The translations under genes and the position numbers were made by a program. Source: CAVQEK01 sp963711495 (lineage in GTDB: Bacteria; Bacteroidota; Bacteroidia; Cytophagales; Cyclobacteriaceae). Taken from it: a stretch of DNA of 64,000 nt. The notes under the pieces are model-generated. The model saw only the letters and a program-made list of their open reading frames with translations, was not told the DNA's origin and did not search any database. Below, piece by piece: positions 19,559 to 27,714 of the stretch. How positions within the stretch are numbered: position 1 is the first letter of the stretch; each line of letters begins with the position of its first letter. The stretch is from positions 124,001 through 188,000 of the forward strand of contig CAVQEK010000006.1 in assembly GCA_963711495.1 (NCBI GenBank). Direction: 5' to 3'.

Positions 19559-20872
19559 CTACCACAGTTTAGGGATCGTTATGAAATACCAAAGTTGTTT
19601 TAGCCAGAAGACAATACGGCCCTTGAGTTTTCTCAAGACCCGTTTAAAATTGAATGCCGATGCCGCCATCAGGGCGTTGATGTGATCACCCCTTATGCCT
19701 TTCAGATAGTTCCTGGCCAGGCGGTGATCTTTTTTCAGATGACCGATCACCGGTTCGATCCCTGCTCTTCGCTGGAACCACTTTTTAGCTTTCCGCTTCC
19801 TGTAGGCTGTTTTTGCCTTTTGATTATACGGGGTGACTATCTGGGTTGAGCCCACCCTGTCTATCCCCCGGTATCCCCGATCTACGATAGCCACACCTGG
19901 CCTTCTCCCTGTCAGCCGCTCTACCTGATCGATGGCCGCAGGAAGCGTCTTGCCATCATAGATGTTTTTCTCAAAAGATATCATTCCGACTATCACCCCA
20001 CTGGTTTTGGTCCATCCTATGCTGGTCTTACACCCATATTCATATTTCTTGTACTCTTTCCCCTTACTCATACATTGCACATGAGGCTCATGCAAACTGT
20101 AGATCTTATTTTTATCTTTGGGCTTTTGGTCCAGCACCCGCCTGAACAGGGCAATCTTCATGGAAACGGCATTAAAAGCTGCCGGAGGAAGCTTCCGCTC
20201 CAACTCTCGCACCAGGCGGCCTGCTATGGTCCGTAATTTCCGCAGTGACTTACCGGCTATTTTTGATTGTTTCCTCCGCCTGTCAAACCGCAACTGTCTC
20301 CTCAACCCCTTCACCACAAACCGGTAGCTCTGGCGAAGTTCCAACTGGTTGGCTTCTGCTATGTCACGACATTTCTTAATGATTTTACCATAAAGCTTCT
20401 CATCGGTAGGAAAAGTAATGTTCTTCTCCTGGACGGTGGTGTCAAATATCACTTCGCCTTCCTGGCCGTCTTTTCCATTGAGCTCAATGGATAATCGAAA
20501 GATCTTTTCAGCACCCTCTTTGCCGATCCTGGTTCGGAACATGCTCAACTCATTGGCTTCAATAGGACATTTTAATTGAAATTGGCTCCCCCCGCAAAAG
20601 TACTGATAGTAGGGGTTCTCCACCCATTGCTCTACTAATGCTTCATCTGATAAATTACGAACCTGTTTTAAAATCAGCATCCCCACCATCAGCCGTATCG
20701 GTTTTGACGGCCTTCCAAAATCTTTGTAATAGCTTTCAAACTGTTTATTGATTTCTCCCCAATTGATCAAATCAGCCATCCGGTATAATGGATGGTGTGG
20801 GTTCAACATCTGTTTGAACGTGGGGAATAGAAAGCTCAGTTGGAATTGGTCAAGGTTGTTTTGATGTGCCAT
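19559..20872 (-). CDS. IS5-family transposase (DUF772 type)
   Basis: A 437-residue transposase with the N-terminal DUF772 region (RPSKPIRLMVGMLILKQVRNLSDEALVEQWVENPYY, read in part) followed by a DDE domain: EVIFDTTVQEKNITFPTD carries the first Asp and GVAIVDRGYRG the second. The C-terminal Glu motif lies in QRRAGIEPVIGHLKKDHRL. The gene is intact despite the IS481 copy inserted just after its stop. Confidence 0.9.
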   Translation of the reverse strand: MAHQNNLDQFQLSFLFPTFKQMLNPHHPLYRMADLINWGEINKQFESYYKDFGRPSKPIRLMVGMLILKQVRNLSDEALVEQWVENPYYQYFCGGSQFQLKCPIEANELSMFRTRIGKEGAEKIFRLSIELNGKDGQEGEVIFDTTVQEKNITFPTDEKLYGKIIKKCRDIAEANQLELRQSYRFVVKGLRRQLRFDRRRKQSKIAGKSLRKLRTIAGRLVRELERKLPPAAFNAVSMKIALFRRVLDQKPKDKNKIYSLHEPHVQCMSKGKEYKKYEYGCKTSIGWTKTSGVIVGMISFEKNIYDGKTLPAAIDQVERLTGRRPGVAIVDRGYRGIDRVGSTQIVTPYNQKAKTAYRKRKAKKWFQRRAGIEPVIGHLKKDHRLARNYLKGIRGDHINALMAASAFNFKRVLRKLKGRIVFWLKQLWYFITIPKLW

Positions 20873-21002
20873 TTTTTGCAGGGTTTCTTTACTTAAAATA
20901 CAAAACCTGCGTCTTTTCTCAAAGCATTTTCTACCTTATTTACTCCTTAATCCTTTAATTTTCAATATATTATAGCCCATTTCGACTTTCTTAGGGTTGA
21001 CG

Positions 21003-21007
21003 AATTA
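21003..21007 (+). repeat. Target site duplication AATTA, right copy
   Basis: Partner of the repeat at 18194-18198. The sequence after it (TCATTCCGGTTCTTAA) supplies the lost codons and original stop of the interrupted propeller gene. Confidence 0.75.
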
Positions 21008-21079
21008 TCATTCCGGTTCTTAACATACCCTGGATAAAATTGATCATTTGGATAATTGAATGACGAACATAAAAGGAAA

Positions 21080-22471
21080 ATGACGTTGTTTAAAATCACC
21101 GGTTACAGCGCTTTGATACTGATTTTTGCATATTCAGGATTTTCTTGGTTGCAAGGAAATGAGAATACATATGCTAAAATCAATAAATCACATAATGTTT
21201 CAATTGGTGATAATTGGGAAAAGGAGAAGAATGACAAAATGGATTGGTGGAAAGATGCCGAATTTGGCATGTTCATACACTGGGGGCTATATTCTCAATT
21301 GGCTGGTGAATGGAAAGGTGAAGCTATGAAAGGACGTTCAAATGCAGAGCAGATAGATCTCATTATGAAAATCCCCAACGCAGAATATGAAAAGACAGCC
21401 AATTTTTTTAATCCTGTTCAATTTAATGCCAGAGAATGGGTTAAGATCGCGAAGGAAGCAGGCATGAAATATATGGTGATCACTGCTAAACATCAAGACG
21501 GGTTTTCAATGTTCAAAACAAGCTATTCTGATTACAACATCGTTGATGCGACACCTTTTGCCAAGGACCCAATTGCGGAATTAGCAAAGGAATGTCGTAT
21601 TGCAGGCATAAAATTTGGAATTTATTATAGCCAGGCACGCGACTACCACGTAGCCGGTGCTAATTGGAATACCCATGGAAATACTTGGGATTTTCCACCA
21701 CAAACCCAGGAAGATTTTGAATCATATTTTTATGGTAAGGTTTTCCATCAGGTTAAAGAATTGCTGACAAACTATGGAGACATTTCCCTGATGTGGTTTG
21801 ATGTGCCCTATAAAACCACTAATAAAATGAGCCGGGATTTAAGATCACTGGTTTTATCTCTTCGACCACAGTGTATCATCAACAGTCGGATAGGAAATGA
21901 TGAAGGGGATTATGTAAGCCTGCCAGATCGAGAAATTGCTGATAAATCTGTTGATTTTGAGTGGGAGACTTGTGCTACCATGAATGATACTTGGGGGTAT
22001 TCAAAATATGATAATAACTGGAAATCAGTTAAGACTCTTGTATATCAGTTAGTTGATGTTGTTTCAAAAGGAGGTAATTATTTGCTGAATGTTGGGCCAA
22101 CCGGAGAAGGCCTGATACCGGGTCCTAGCATCGTTCGATTAAAGGAAATGGGGAGTTGGATCAATGTGAACAGAGAAGCTATTTTTGACACTAAAACCTT
22201 AAACCTTACCAGCCAAAAAGATAGTATTATTTATTTGATGAGTAACGATGGAAAAAAAAGGTATGCCGTTACCTTCGATTGGCCAGGAAATTCCTTTACA
22301 TTGGTAAATATGAATATGCAAAAAATTTCAGTAGTAGAAATGTTGGGGTATGACAGGCCTTTGAAGTGGAAGTACGTATCGAATGGTGGCATTCAAATTT
22401 TGATACCGGAGGATTTACAGGTTCAAAAAAATCGTCCCTGTAACTTTGCATGGACCTTTAAAATTGAGTAA
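21080..22471 (+). CDS. GH29 alpha-L-fucosidase (copy B)
   Basis: Hydrolyses alpha-L-fucose; predicted periplasmic or membrane-anchored. I choose ATG 21080, preceded by AAAAGGAAA; a TTG-started frame begins at 21056. The N-terminus has a hydrophobic segment (ALILIFAYSGF) without a lipobox Cys. GH29 motifs are FGMFIHWGLYSQL, EAGMKYMVITAKHQDGFSMF, NIVDATPFAKDP and MWFD with the expected nucleophile Asp241. Before the IS insertion its start lay about 56 bp after the end of the fifth propeller gene, so it was part of the PUL-1 operon. Transcription may now start within or after the IS block. Confidence 0.93.
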   Translation: MTLFKITGYSALILIFAYSGFSWLQGNENTYAKINKSHNVSIGDNWEKEKNDKMDWWKDAEFGMFIHWGLYSQLAGEWKGEAMKGRSNAEQIDLIMKIPNAEYEKTANFFNPVQFNAREWVKIAKEAGMKYMVITAKHQDGFSMFKTSYSDYNIVDATPFAKDPIAELAKECRIAGIKFGIYYSQARDYHVAGANWNTHGNTWDFPPQTQEDFESYFYGKVFHQVKELLTNYGDISLMWFDVPYKTTNKMSRDLRSLVLSLRPQCIINSRIGNDEGDYVSLPDREIADKSVDFEWETCATMNDTWGYSKYDNNWKSVKTLVYQLVDVVSKGGNYLLNVGPTGEGLIPGPSIVRLKEMGSWINVNREAIFDTKTLNLTSQKDSIIYLMSNDGKKRYAVTFDWPGNSFTLVNMNMQKISVVEMLGYDRPLKWKYVSNGGIQILIPEDLQVQKNRPCNFAWTFKIE

Positions 22472-22664
22472 TATAATAGGTAGGTCCAAGACATGTGAAA
22501 TTATAAGTAGATTCAATAGGAAATCAGAAAGAAAAAAATAACGAAAATTGTTGTAATTTTTTTTGGTTCAAACTAAGTTTCATTGTCTGTAACATCAAAT
22601 CCTGACTTTCTCATATATTAGAGGGCCCGTTTGTCGTTTGAAAGGCAGGACACTATACATAAGA

Positions 22665-24053
22665 TCAGTCTATTAGCTTCCCATCATATTCCAATACGAT
22701 AATGCTACATGCCGCATCAGGAGCCATGTCCGGAACATGAATATTTACACTTCGTTCGTAGGCGTCGAATATCAATGGCTTCTGTTGTGGATCTGCCAGC
22801 AGATAAATCTTTTTTGTAATTGCTCCCTTCATCCCTTGCACAAAGAGTTGTTGATCATCGGGCCAATGGGAAACGTGTAAGTACAATTTTCCCGGTTTCT
22901 GGGTTATTCTACCCCTAATCCTAATCTTATCACCCGGTGGGGCGGGCTCTACATCATAAATAGCCTCATGGTTAACTTTCATCCAGTCGCCCACCTGTCG
23001 CAAAATATCAACAGCCTCTTGTGGGAAAACCCCTTGGGCAGTGGGGCCAACATTCAGCAAATAATTTCCGCCTTTACTGGCAATATCCGAAAGATTGTTG
23101 ATAATGGTTTTGGCATCCTTCCAGTTATGGTCATATTTATTATATCCCCAATGATCATTCAAGGTCATGCACACTTCAAAGGCTGTGCCCATCGAACTTT
23201 CCGGTATATATTGTTCGGGTGTACCATAATCTGCGCCAACACCCAGGCGATTGTTGATCAAGGTGGCTGGTTGTGTTTCATGGATCATTTTCACTAACTC
23301 ATCTGCATTGAGAATGCTTGCTCTGTCATAATTTCGAAAAGAACCGCCGCCATCAAACCACACAATGCCAATTGGACCATAGTTGGTTAACAGTTCTTTG
23401 ATCTGGTGATTCATGTAGGTGTTATATTTGCTGATGTCTGCTTGCGGGTTGGGTCTTCCATGATATCCCGAAGGAAATTCTTTGCTTATTTGTCCATATT
23501 TTGATGGGAAATCCGGATGATGCCAATCGACAATGGAATAATACACACAAAACTTTAATCCCTCTTTTTGGCATGCTTCGGCCAATTCCTTGAGTGGATC
23601 TCTTTTAAAAGGTGTAGCATCCACGATATCGTAATCAGTATACTGTGAATTATACATGCTAAATCCATCATGATGTTTGGAAGTGATCACGATATATTTC
23701 ATTCCCGCCTGTTTGGCAATTTTCACCCATTGTTCTGCATTAAATTCTACCGGATTAAATTTTTTGGCAAAACCCTCATATTGGTCCACAGGTATATTTG
23801 ATTGCAGCATGATCCATTCCGCATGGTTGGTCTCACCATTCCATTCACCAGCAGGTACGGCATACAAGCCCCAGTGAATGAACATACCGAATTTGGCTTC
23901 TTTGAACCATTCCAGTCTTGCATCAGATTGATTTGATTCCGGGTCATTTTCTGATACCACTTCCTTGGTATTTTCCTTTTGATTGGTACAAGAAAATAAG
24001 GTAATAAATCCAATATTTAGCAGTATCAGGGCACATTTTGGTGTTAATTTCAT
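22665..24053 (-). CDS. GH29 alpha-L-fucosidase, lipoprotein (copy C), convergent to PUL-1
   Basis: A third fucosidase on the opposite strand. The signal ends in the lipobox LFSC with Cys22, so it is a lipoprotein. The barrel has KFGMFIHWGLYAVPAGEWNG, KQAGMKYIVITSKHHDGFSMY, DIVDATPFKRDPLKELAEACQ and VWFDGGG with the expected nucleophile Asp234. Its DATPFKRDPLKELA stretch is nearly identical to copy A, so the two are close relatives by duplication. The gene needs its own promoter in the long gap to its right. Confidence 0.95.
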   Translation of the reverse strand: MKLTPKCALILLNIGFITLFSCTNQKENTKEVVSENDPESNQSDARLEWFKEAKFGMFIHWGLYAVPAGEWNGETNHAEWIMLQSNIPVDQYEGFAKKFNPVEFNAEQWVKIAKQAGMKYIVITSKHHDGFSMYNSQYTDYDIVDATPFKRDPLKELAEACQKEGLKFCVYYSIVDWHHPDFPSKYGQISKEFPSGYHGRPNPQADISKYNTYMNHQIKELLTNYGPIGIVWFDGGGSFRNYDRASILNADELVKMIHETQPATLINNRLGVGADYGTPEQYIPESSMGTAFEVCMTLNDHWGYNKYDHNWKDAKTIINNLSDIASKGGNYLLNVGPTAQGVFPQEAVDILRQVGDWMKVNHEAIYDVEPAPPGDKIRIRGRITQKPGKLYLHVSHWPDDQQLFVQGMKGAITKKIYLLADPQQKPLIFDAYERSVNIHVPDMAPDAACSIIVLEYDGKLID

Positions 24054-24273
24054 GTCAACTTTTTGGTTTGTCTATGGTATTTATTATCAATATTGAACAT
24101 CTACTTGAAAGAATAAAGCCTCTTTTTGCTATCATTCGGTAATTACTCGATTCTGGTTTTATATTTAACTGAACAATAAGAAAACGTGCAAAGACTGAAT
24201 TTACTGTAATATGAAAAAATAAAGAAGCCATCGGCGATAAACATTAGTATACCATTCAGTCATTGAATCCACT

Positions 24274-24429
24274 AAAACCATTTAAAACACCGTGCAAAAG
24301 ACCGTATATAAGGACGTAGAATAGACCATCTTAAAGACCATTAACAAGACGGTAAGAAAGACCGTGAGAAAGACCGTAAGTAAGACCATAGGTAAGACCA
24401 TATGAAAGATGGAAAAATGACTGTAAAGT
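24274..24429 (+). repeat. Array A of degenerate 12-bp repeats (AAGACCRTNNNN)
   Basis: Thirteen consecutive 12-bp units without a phase break. The best units read AAGACCGTGAGA, AAGACCGTAAGT and AAGACCATAGGT. The first eight positions are conserved (AAGACC, then G or A, then T) and the last four vary. The array is followed by a tail (ACTATTACATTGCCTGTAAA) that also follows array B. The rest of 24054-24946 holds no supported gene; it must contain the promoter of the GH29 gene on its left. Confidence 0.8.
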
Positions 24430-24946
24430 ACTATTACATTGCCTGTAAACCAACCGGAGCCTAATTTATCAATTGTATTTCAAAAAAGACCAATCGGCAT
24501 AGTAGTGATGGTTGAAACATGGGAGGATCCCTTATATGTTAAAGAAATGGTATGAATTGTTTACCATTTTCATTTTTACACTTCACCATCTGTCAACGAT
24601 CATTTGAACCAATTTCACCCACTAATGACATGATCTAAAAATTTAGATTTTTTCATATCGTTCGGCCATTGGACTGTTTAGCATTGCAGATTAATCATAT
24701 TACACTGCAGATAATAAAATGAGAAACAATATTTGTAAATTTAACAGGGCTCTTTCAGAAAAATATTTATCATTTGAGAGTAATGTAGCAAAGCTGTATA
24801 AAGTTTGTTAATTACGTTGTACACCCAAGGTGTGAGAAAATCTTGAAGATTTTTCGTTTTGCAAGAATTAATGTATTTGATCTTAAATAGAAGCTTTTTC
24901 ACCCAGAGGAGTGTATTTTACTGCAAGGAGAGGTATAATAAATAAT

Positions 24947-25495
24947 ATGTTAGCCAGCATGTCGAAGAATTTGTGGCTGTTCATAAGAAACGTGGCAATG
25001 ATCATCTTGTTCCCAGGCACAGTGACGGCTTATATTCCGTATCGCATTTTTGCCCCAGTTGACGTACCGAGTCCCGGTTCATGGTCTCTTCCTCAGTACG
25101 TGGCCACCTTGGTCCTGATAGCCGGTGCCACAATTCTTCTAATGAGCATCTGGTCATTTTCATCCGTAGGTAAGGGCACCCTGGCGCCCTTCGATGAGAC
25201 CAAAAAGCTTATTGTTGTGGGCTTGTATCGTTACGTGAGAAATCCTATGTACCTCGCTGTAATGATGATACTACTTGCTGAATCTTGGTTCTTCTGGTCA
25301 AGTCGCTTGCTATTGTATACCAGTATCTGCTTTGTTGTGGCGAATCTGATTGTCATCGGCTATGAGGAAAATCGCCTGAAGTACAAGTATGGTGATGAAT
25401 TTCGAAGATATTGTGCGCACGTTGGGCGTTGGATTCCACACATTACGCATAAGAATGCTGGCTATATATTAAATGGAGAAAATGACAATGAGTAG
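24947..25495 (+). CDS. Isoprenylcysteine carboxyl methyltransferase (ICMT/PEMT)-family membrane protein
   Basis: A polytopic membrane methyltransferase-like protein of about 182 residues; a GTG upstream at 24911 would add 12 residues, and GGAGAGG lies before ATG 24947. Three or four hydrophobic helices are visible (IRNVAMIILFPGTV, VATLVLIAGATILLMS, LYTSICFVVANLIVIG). The family signature is LYRYVRNPMYLAVMMILLAES followed by YEENRLKYKYGDEFRRYCAHVGRWIP. Bacterial members methylate varied small molecules or lipids and the substrate here is unknown. It overlaps the start region of the next gene and lies between two 12-bp repeat arrays. Confidence 0.82.
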   Translation: MLASMSKNLWLFIRNVAMIILFPGTVTAYIPYRIFAPVDVPSPGSWSLPQYVATLVLIAGATILLMSIWSFSSVGKGTLAPFDETKKLIVVGLYRYVRNPMYLAVMMILLAESWFFWSSRLLLYTSICFVVANLIVIGYEENRLKYKYGDEFRRYCAHVGRWIPHITHKNAGYILNGENDNE

Positions 25496-26228
25496 CCAAT
25501 TTCTATTCAAATACTATCCAATAAACGAATATACTTTTGATGTAATTAAAACCGGAAAAGTTTGGATGTCTGATCCTACTAATTTTAATGATCCTTATGA
25601 CTGCGCTTTGTCCCTTGATATGAAAAGTTATCATGAGAGAAATAGTGATTTTCATTCGATTGTCAGAGATGTTATGTTGGGAAAAAGAGATAGAAGTGAA
25701 ATACCAATGAATAGAGCACCAATCCCAGGTTGGGCTATGAACGTCGCGAATGTGGAATTTATGCATGAACAAAGTAAGTTTGGTGTATGCTGTTTTTCAG
25801 AGACCAATCTATCTATACTGATGTGGTCACACTATGCTGATAATCATAAAGGAGTCTGTATTGAATTTGAATTCCCTGAAAACTCTCTTGAAAAGTCTGA
25901 TTTAAGTAAAGTAAATTATAGCAATGAATTTCCGAAGTTTACAATTGATGATTATCGAGGAATTTCAAAACAAGATGTTCAAAATAAAATCAGACAACTT
26001 ATAACTGTGAAAGCAAAAGACTGGGAATATGAAAAAGAATGGAGACTCATTCACGACGAAAAAAATACATTGTACCCCAAAACATTAAAAATTAAGTCTG
26101 TCTTACTGGGTGTGAGAGGTGATCAAAAAGTCAAAAATGAGATATTTGGCCTACTAAAAGGGCATACGTGTAGTTTCGGCCAGGCAGAACTGGAATATAA
26201 TACTTTTAATATTAAGCATCATTTATAA
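25488..26228 (+). CDS. DUF2971 domain protein
   Basis: Soluble protein of about 246 residues. The opening FLFKYYPINEYTFDVIKTGKVWMSDPTNFNDPYDC and the middle block CCFSETNLSILMWSHYADNHKGVCIEFEF are the hallmarks of DUF2971, whose biochemical role is not established to my knowledge. I choose ATG 25488 because GGAG sits 9 bp before it; 25473 and 25482 are alternatives that would overlap the previous gene slightly more. The conserved KDWEYEKEWRLI helix follows. It sits in a small accessory block with a membrane protein just downstream. Confidence 0.8.
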   Translation: MSSQFLFKYYPINEYTFDVIKTGKVWMSDPTNFNDPYDCALSLDMKSYHERNSDFHSIVRDVMLGKRDRSEIPMNRAPIPGWAMNVANVEFMHEQSKFGVCCFSETNLSILMWSHYADNHKGVCIEFEFPENSLEKSDLSKVNYSNEFPKFTIDDYRGISKQDVQNKIRQLITVKAKDWEYEKEWRLIHDEKNTLYPKTLKIKSVLLGVRGDQKVKNEIFGLLKGHTCSFGQAELEYNTFNIKHHL

Positions 26229-26278
26229 ATATTTGTATTGCAACTAAACCATTACACCTGAACATCCGATAAAAGAAG

Positions 26279-26917
26279 ATGTCAAAGATTGAAAAAAAGA
26301 TTAAGGTACAGAATTACTCACGTGATGAATTATGGGCATTTTATTCTGAAATAGGGCTTGCAGAACGCCACTTCAACACGATTCAAGAGAAATACCGACT
26401 CCTATCATCTACTTGGTTACTTGGAGCAATAGCAGCAATAGCATACGTGTTTGTACACCAAAAGGATTTCCCTTTCCCGGCAACAGAACTAGGTGCAGTG
26501 ATTGCGTTTTTGAGTTCCTTTGGTATTTCTTTTCTATGGATCCTTGACATTAAAGTCTATCAATCGCTTCTATCATCTTACTACCAAGAAGGATTACTCT
26601 TGGAACAAGGTCAACCTTGGCTCCCCCCAATTCGTCTTAGAATTCGACGCAGATTTAAAGGTAATTTGCCCATATTGATATCTCTATACTACATAGGATC
26701 CATGCTATTTTTATTCATAATAGGGATCGTACTACTACTGTTATCGATTAATAACAATTGGACAGTCGAATTGACTGTGGTTTCGATATTGGGATTTTTG
26801 AGTGCTTGTGCGAATGGTCTTGTAATAAGATATTCACGACAACCAAAGGCCATTCTAAGACAAGAAGATGAACGTTTACGAGCCTACCAAAGAGTTGATG
26901 TTTCTTTTGAGGAATGA
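26279..26917 (+). CDS. Hypothetical membrane protein with four predicted helices
   Basis: I do not recognise this 212-residue protein. A soluble N-terminal part (about 45 residues, charged) is followed by two helix pairs: STWLLGAIAAIAYVFV with AVIAFLSSFGISFLWIL, and LISLYYIGSMLFLFIIGIVLLLL with ELTVVSILGFLSACANGL. A charged cytoplasmic-looking tail ends the protein. The layout recalls small two-hairpin membrane proteins such as SLATT types, but no motif proves it. It begins 50 bp after the DUF2971 gene and could be its partner. Confidence 0.6.
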   Translation: MSKIEKKIKVQNYSRDELWAFYSEIGLAERHFNTIQEKYRLLSSTWLLGAIAAIAYVFVHQKDFPFPATELGAVIAFLSSFGISFLWILDIKVYQSLLSSYYQEGLLLEQGQPWLPPIRLRIRRRFKGNLPILISLYYIGSMLFLFIIGIVLLLLSINNNWTVELTVVSILGFLSACANGLVIRYSRQPKAILRQEDERLRAYQRVDVSFEE

Positions 26918-27077
26918 GGGTAGTTTACTTGGTCGTGTTGAGGTATCAAAGGGCAATTATAAGGCTAATTCAGTTGACGCAAAAAGTCGGGCAACGTGCC
27001 ACTGCAATATCGGGTAACAGTGTTCCAATTATCCCCAAAAGTCATTAAATCCAACTGAAAACGATTCGAAAAATCCC

Positions 27078-27195
27078 AAAAGACCATTACGAAAGACCAT
27101 TTAAAAGACCCCTAAAAAACTATTGTGTAAGACCGTTTAGAAAGACTGCAAAAGACTATTACCGTACCTGTAAATTTACCCAGACCTAATTTTTT
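27078..27195 (+). repeat. Array B of degenerate 12-bp AGACC repeats with tail
   Basis: About seven units of the same repeat family as array A (AAGACCATTACG, AAGACCATTTAA, AAGACCGTTTAG), here with one-base slips. It is followed by ACTATTACCGTACCTGTAAA, closely matching the tail after array A, and then by CCTAATTTTTTAGTTG against CCTAATTTATCAATTG. The gap 26918-27553 has no supported gene. Confidence 0.7.
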
Positions 27196-27307
27196 AGTTG
27201 CTTGGGTAATTCTCCTAATCTATTTGCTATATAACCTTTATTTCAGTGGTTTTGCACATAAACGATATTTTTGGAAACGACAATTATAAATACCGAAAAA
27301 GCCAAAA

Positions 27308-27391
27308 AAACCATCTATAATACCATCTTACAGATAATTAATAAGACCGTCATAAAGACTGTTAGCAAGACTGACTAAAAATCAATCCAAA
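27308..27391 (+). repeat. Array C of degenerate 12-bp repeats
   Basis: Seven in-phase 12-bp units such as AGACCGTCATAA and AGACTGTTAGCA, more decayed than array A. Confidence 0.6.
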
Positions 27392-27553
27392 AGAATATCT
27401 CAACAACAATGTTACCTTATTATTTTTTAATCGCATTTCTCACGTCTTCCCGTCTGTGATACTAGAAACCAGGTGAATAGTTGATTCCATAACTGCGAAG
27501 CCTTTTTGCGCAATAGTCTGATTCATCTTAGTCATATAGGGGGATTTGGAGAT

Positions 27554-27563
27554 CAATATAGTC
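27554..27563 (+). repeat. IS21 target site duplication, left copy (CAATATAGTC)
   Basis: The same ten bases occur at 30117-30126 on the other side of the IS21 element. Confidence 0.85.
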
Positions 27564-27714
27564 TGATAATATCACCCCATATTGACCCACCCATTTCACT
27601 TCAAATTGACCCAGGTGTTTCAATCGAAATTGACCCAGGTGTTTCACTTTAAACTGACCCACCCTTCACCGGAATCTGAACCTGATTTTCTTTGGGGTAA
27701 AAAACCCAAGGAAA

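Larger units (their letters stand above)
18199..21002. mobile_element. IS5-family element interrupted by an IS481-family element
   Basis: The outer element carries the transposase at 19559-20872. Its ends are related inverted repeats: GTCGTCCCTAAAAAAGT at the left, and the complement of the right end reads CGTCAACCCTAAGAAAGT. It is flanked by AATTA on both sides. An IS481 element sits between the left inverted repeat and the transposase stop codon, so the outer element is now about 2.8 kb instead of roughly 1.5 kb. Confidence 0.8.

Noticed and set aside
24300..24405. 12-bp repeats as a coding KTVR-like peptide
   Set aside because: One frame reads repeated Lys-Thr pairs, but stop codons interrupt it and no start signal is present.
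24274..24429. 12-bp repeats as a CRISPR array
   Set aside because: There are no 25-40 bp conserved repeats with unique spacers, and no cas genes in the window.
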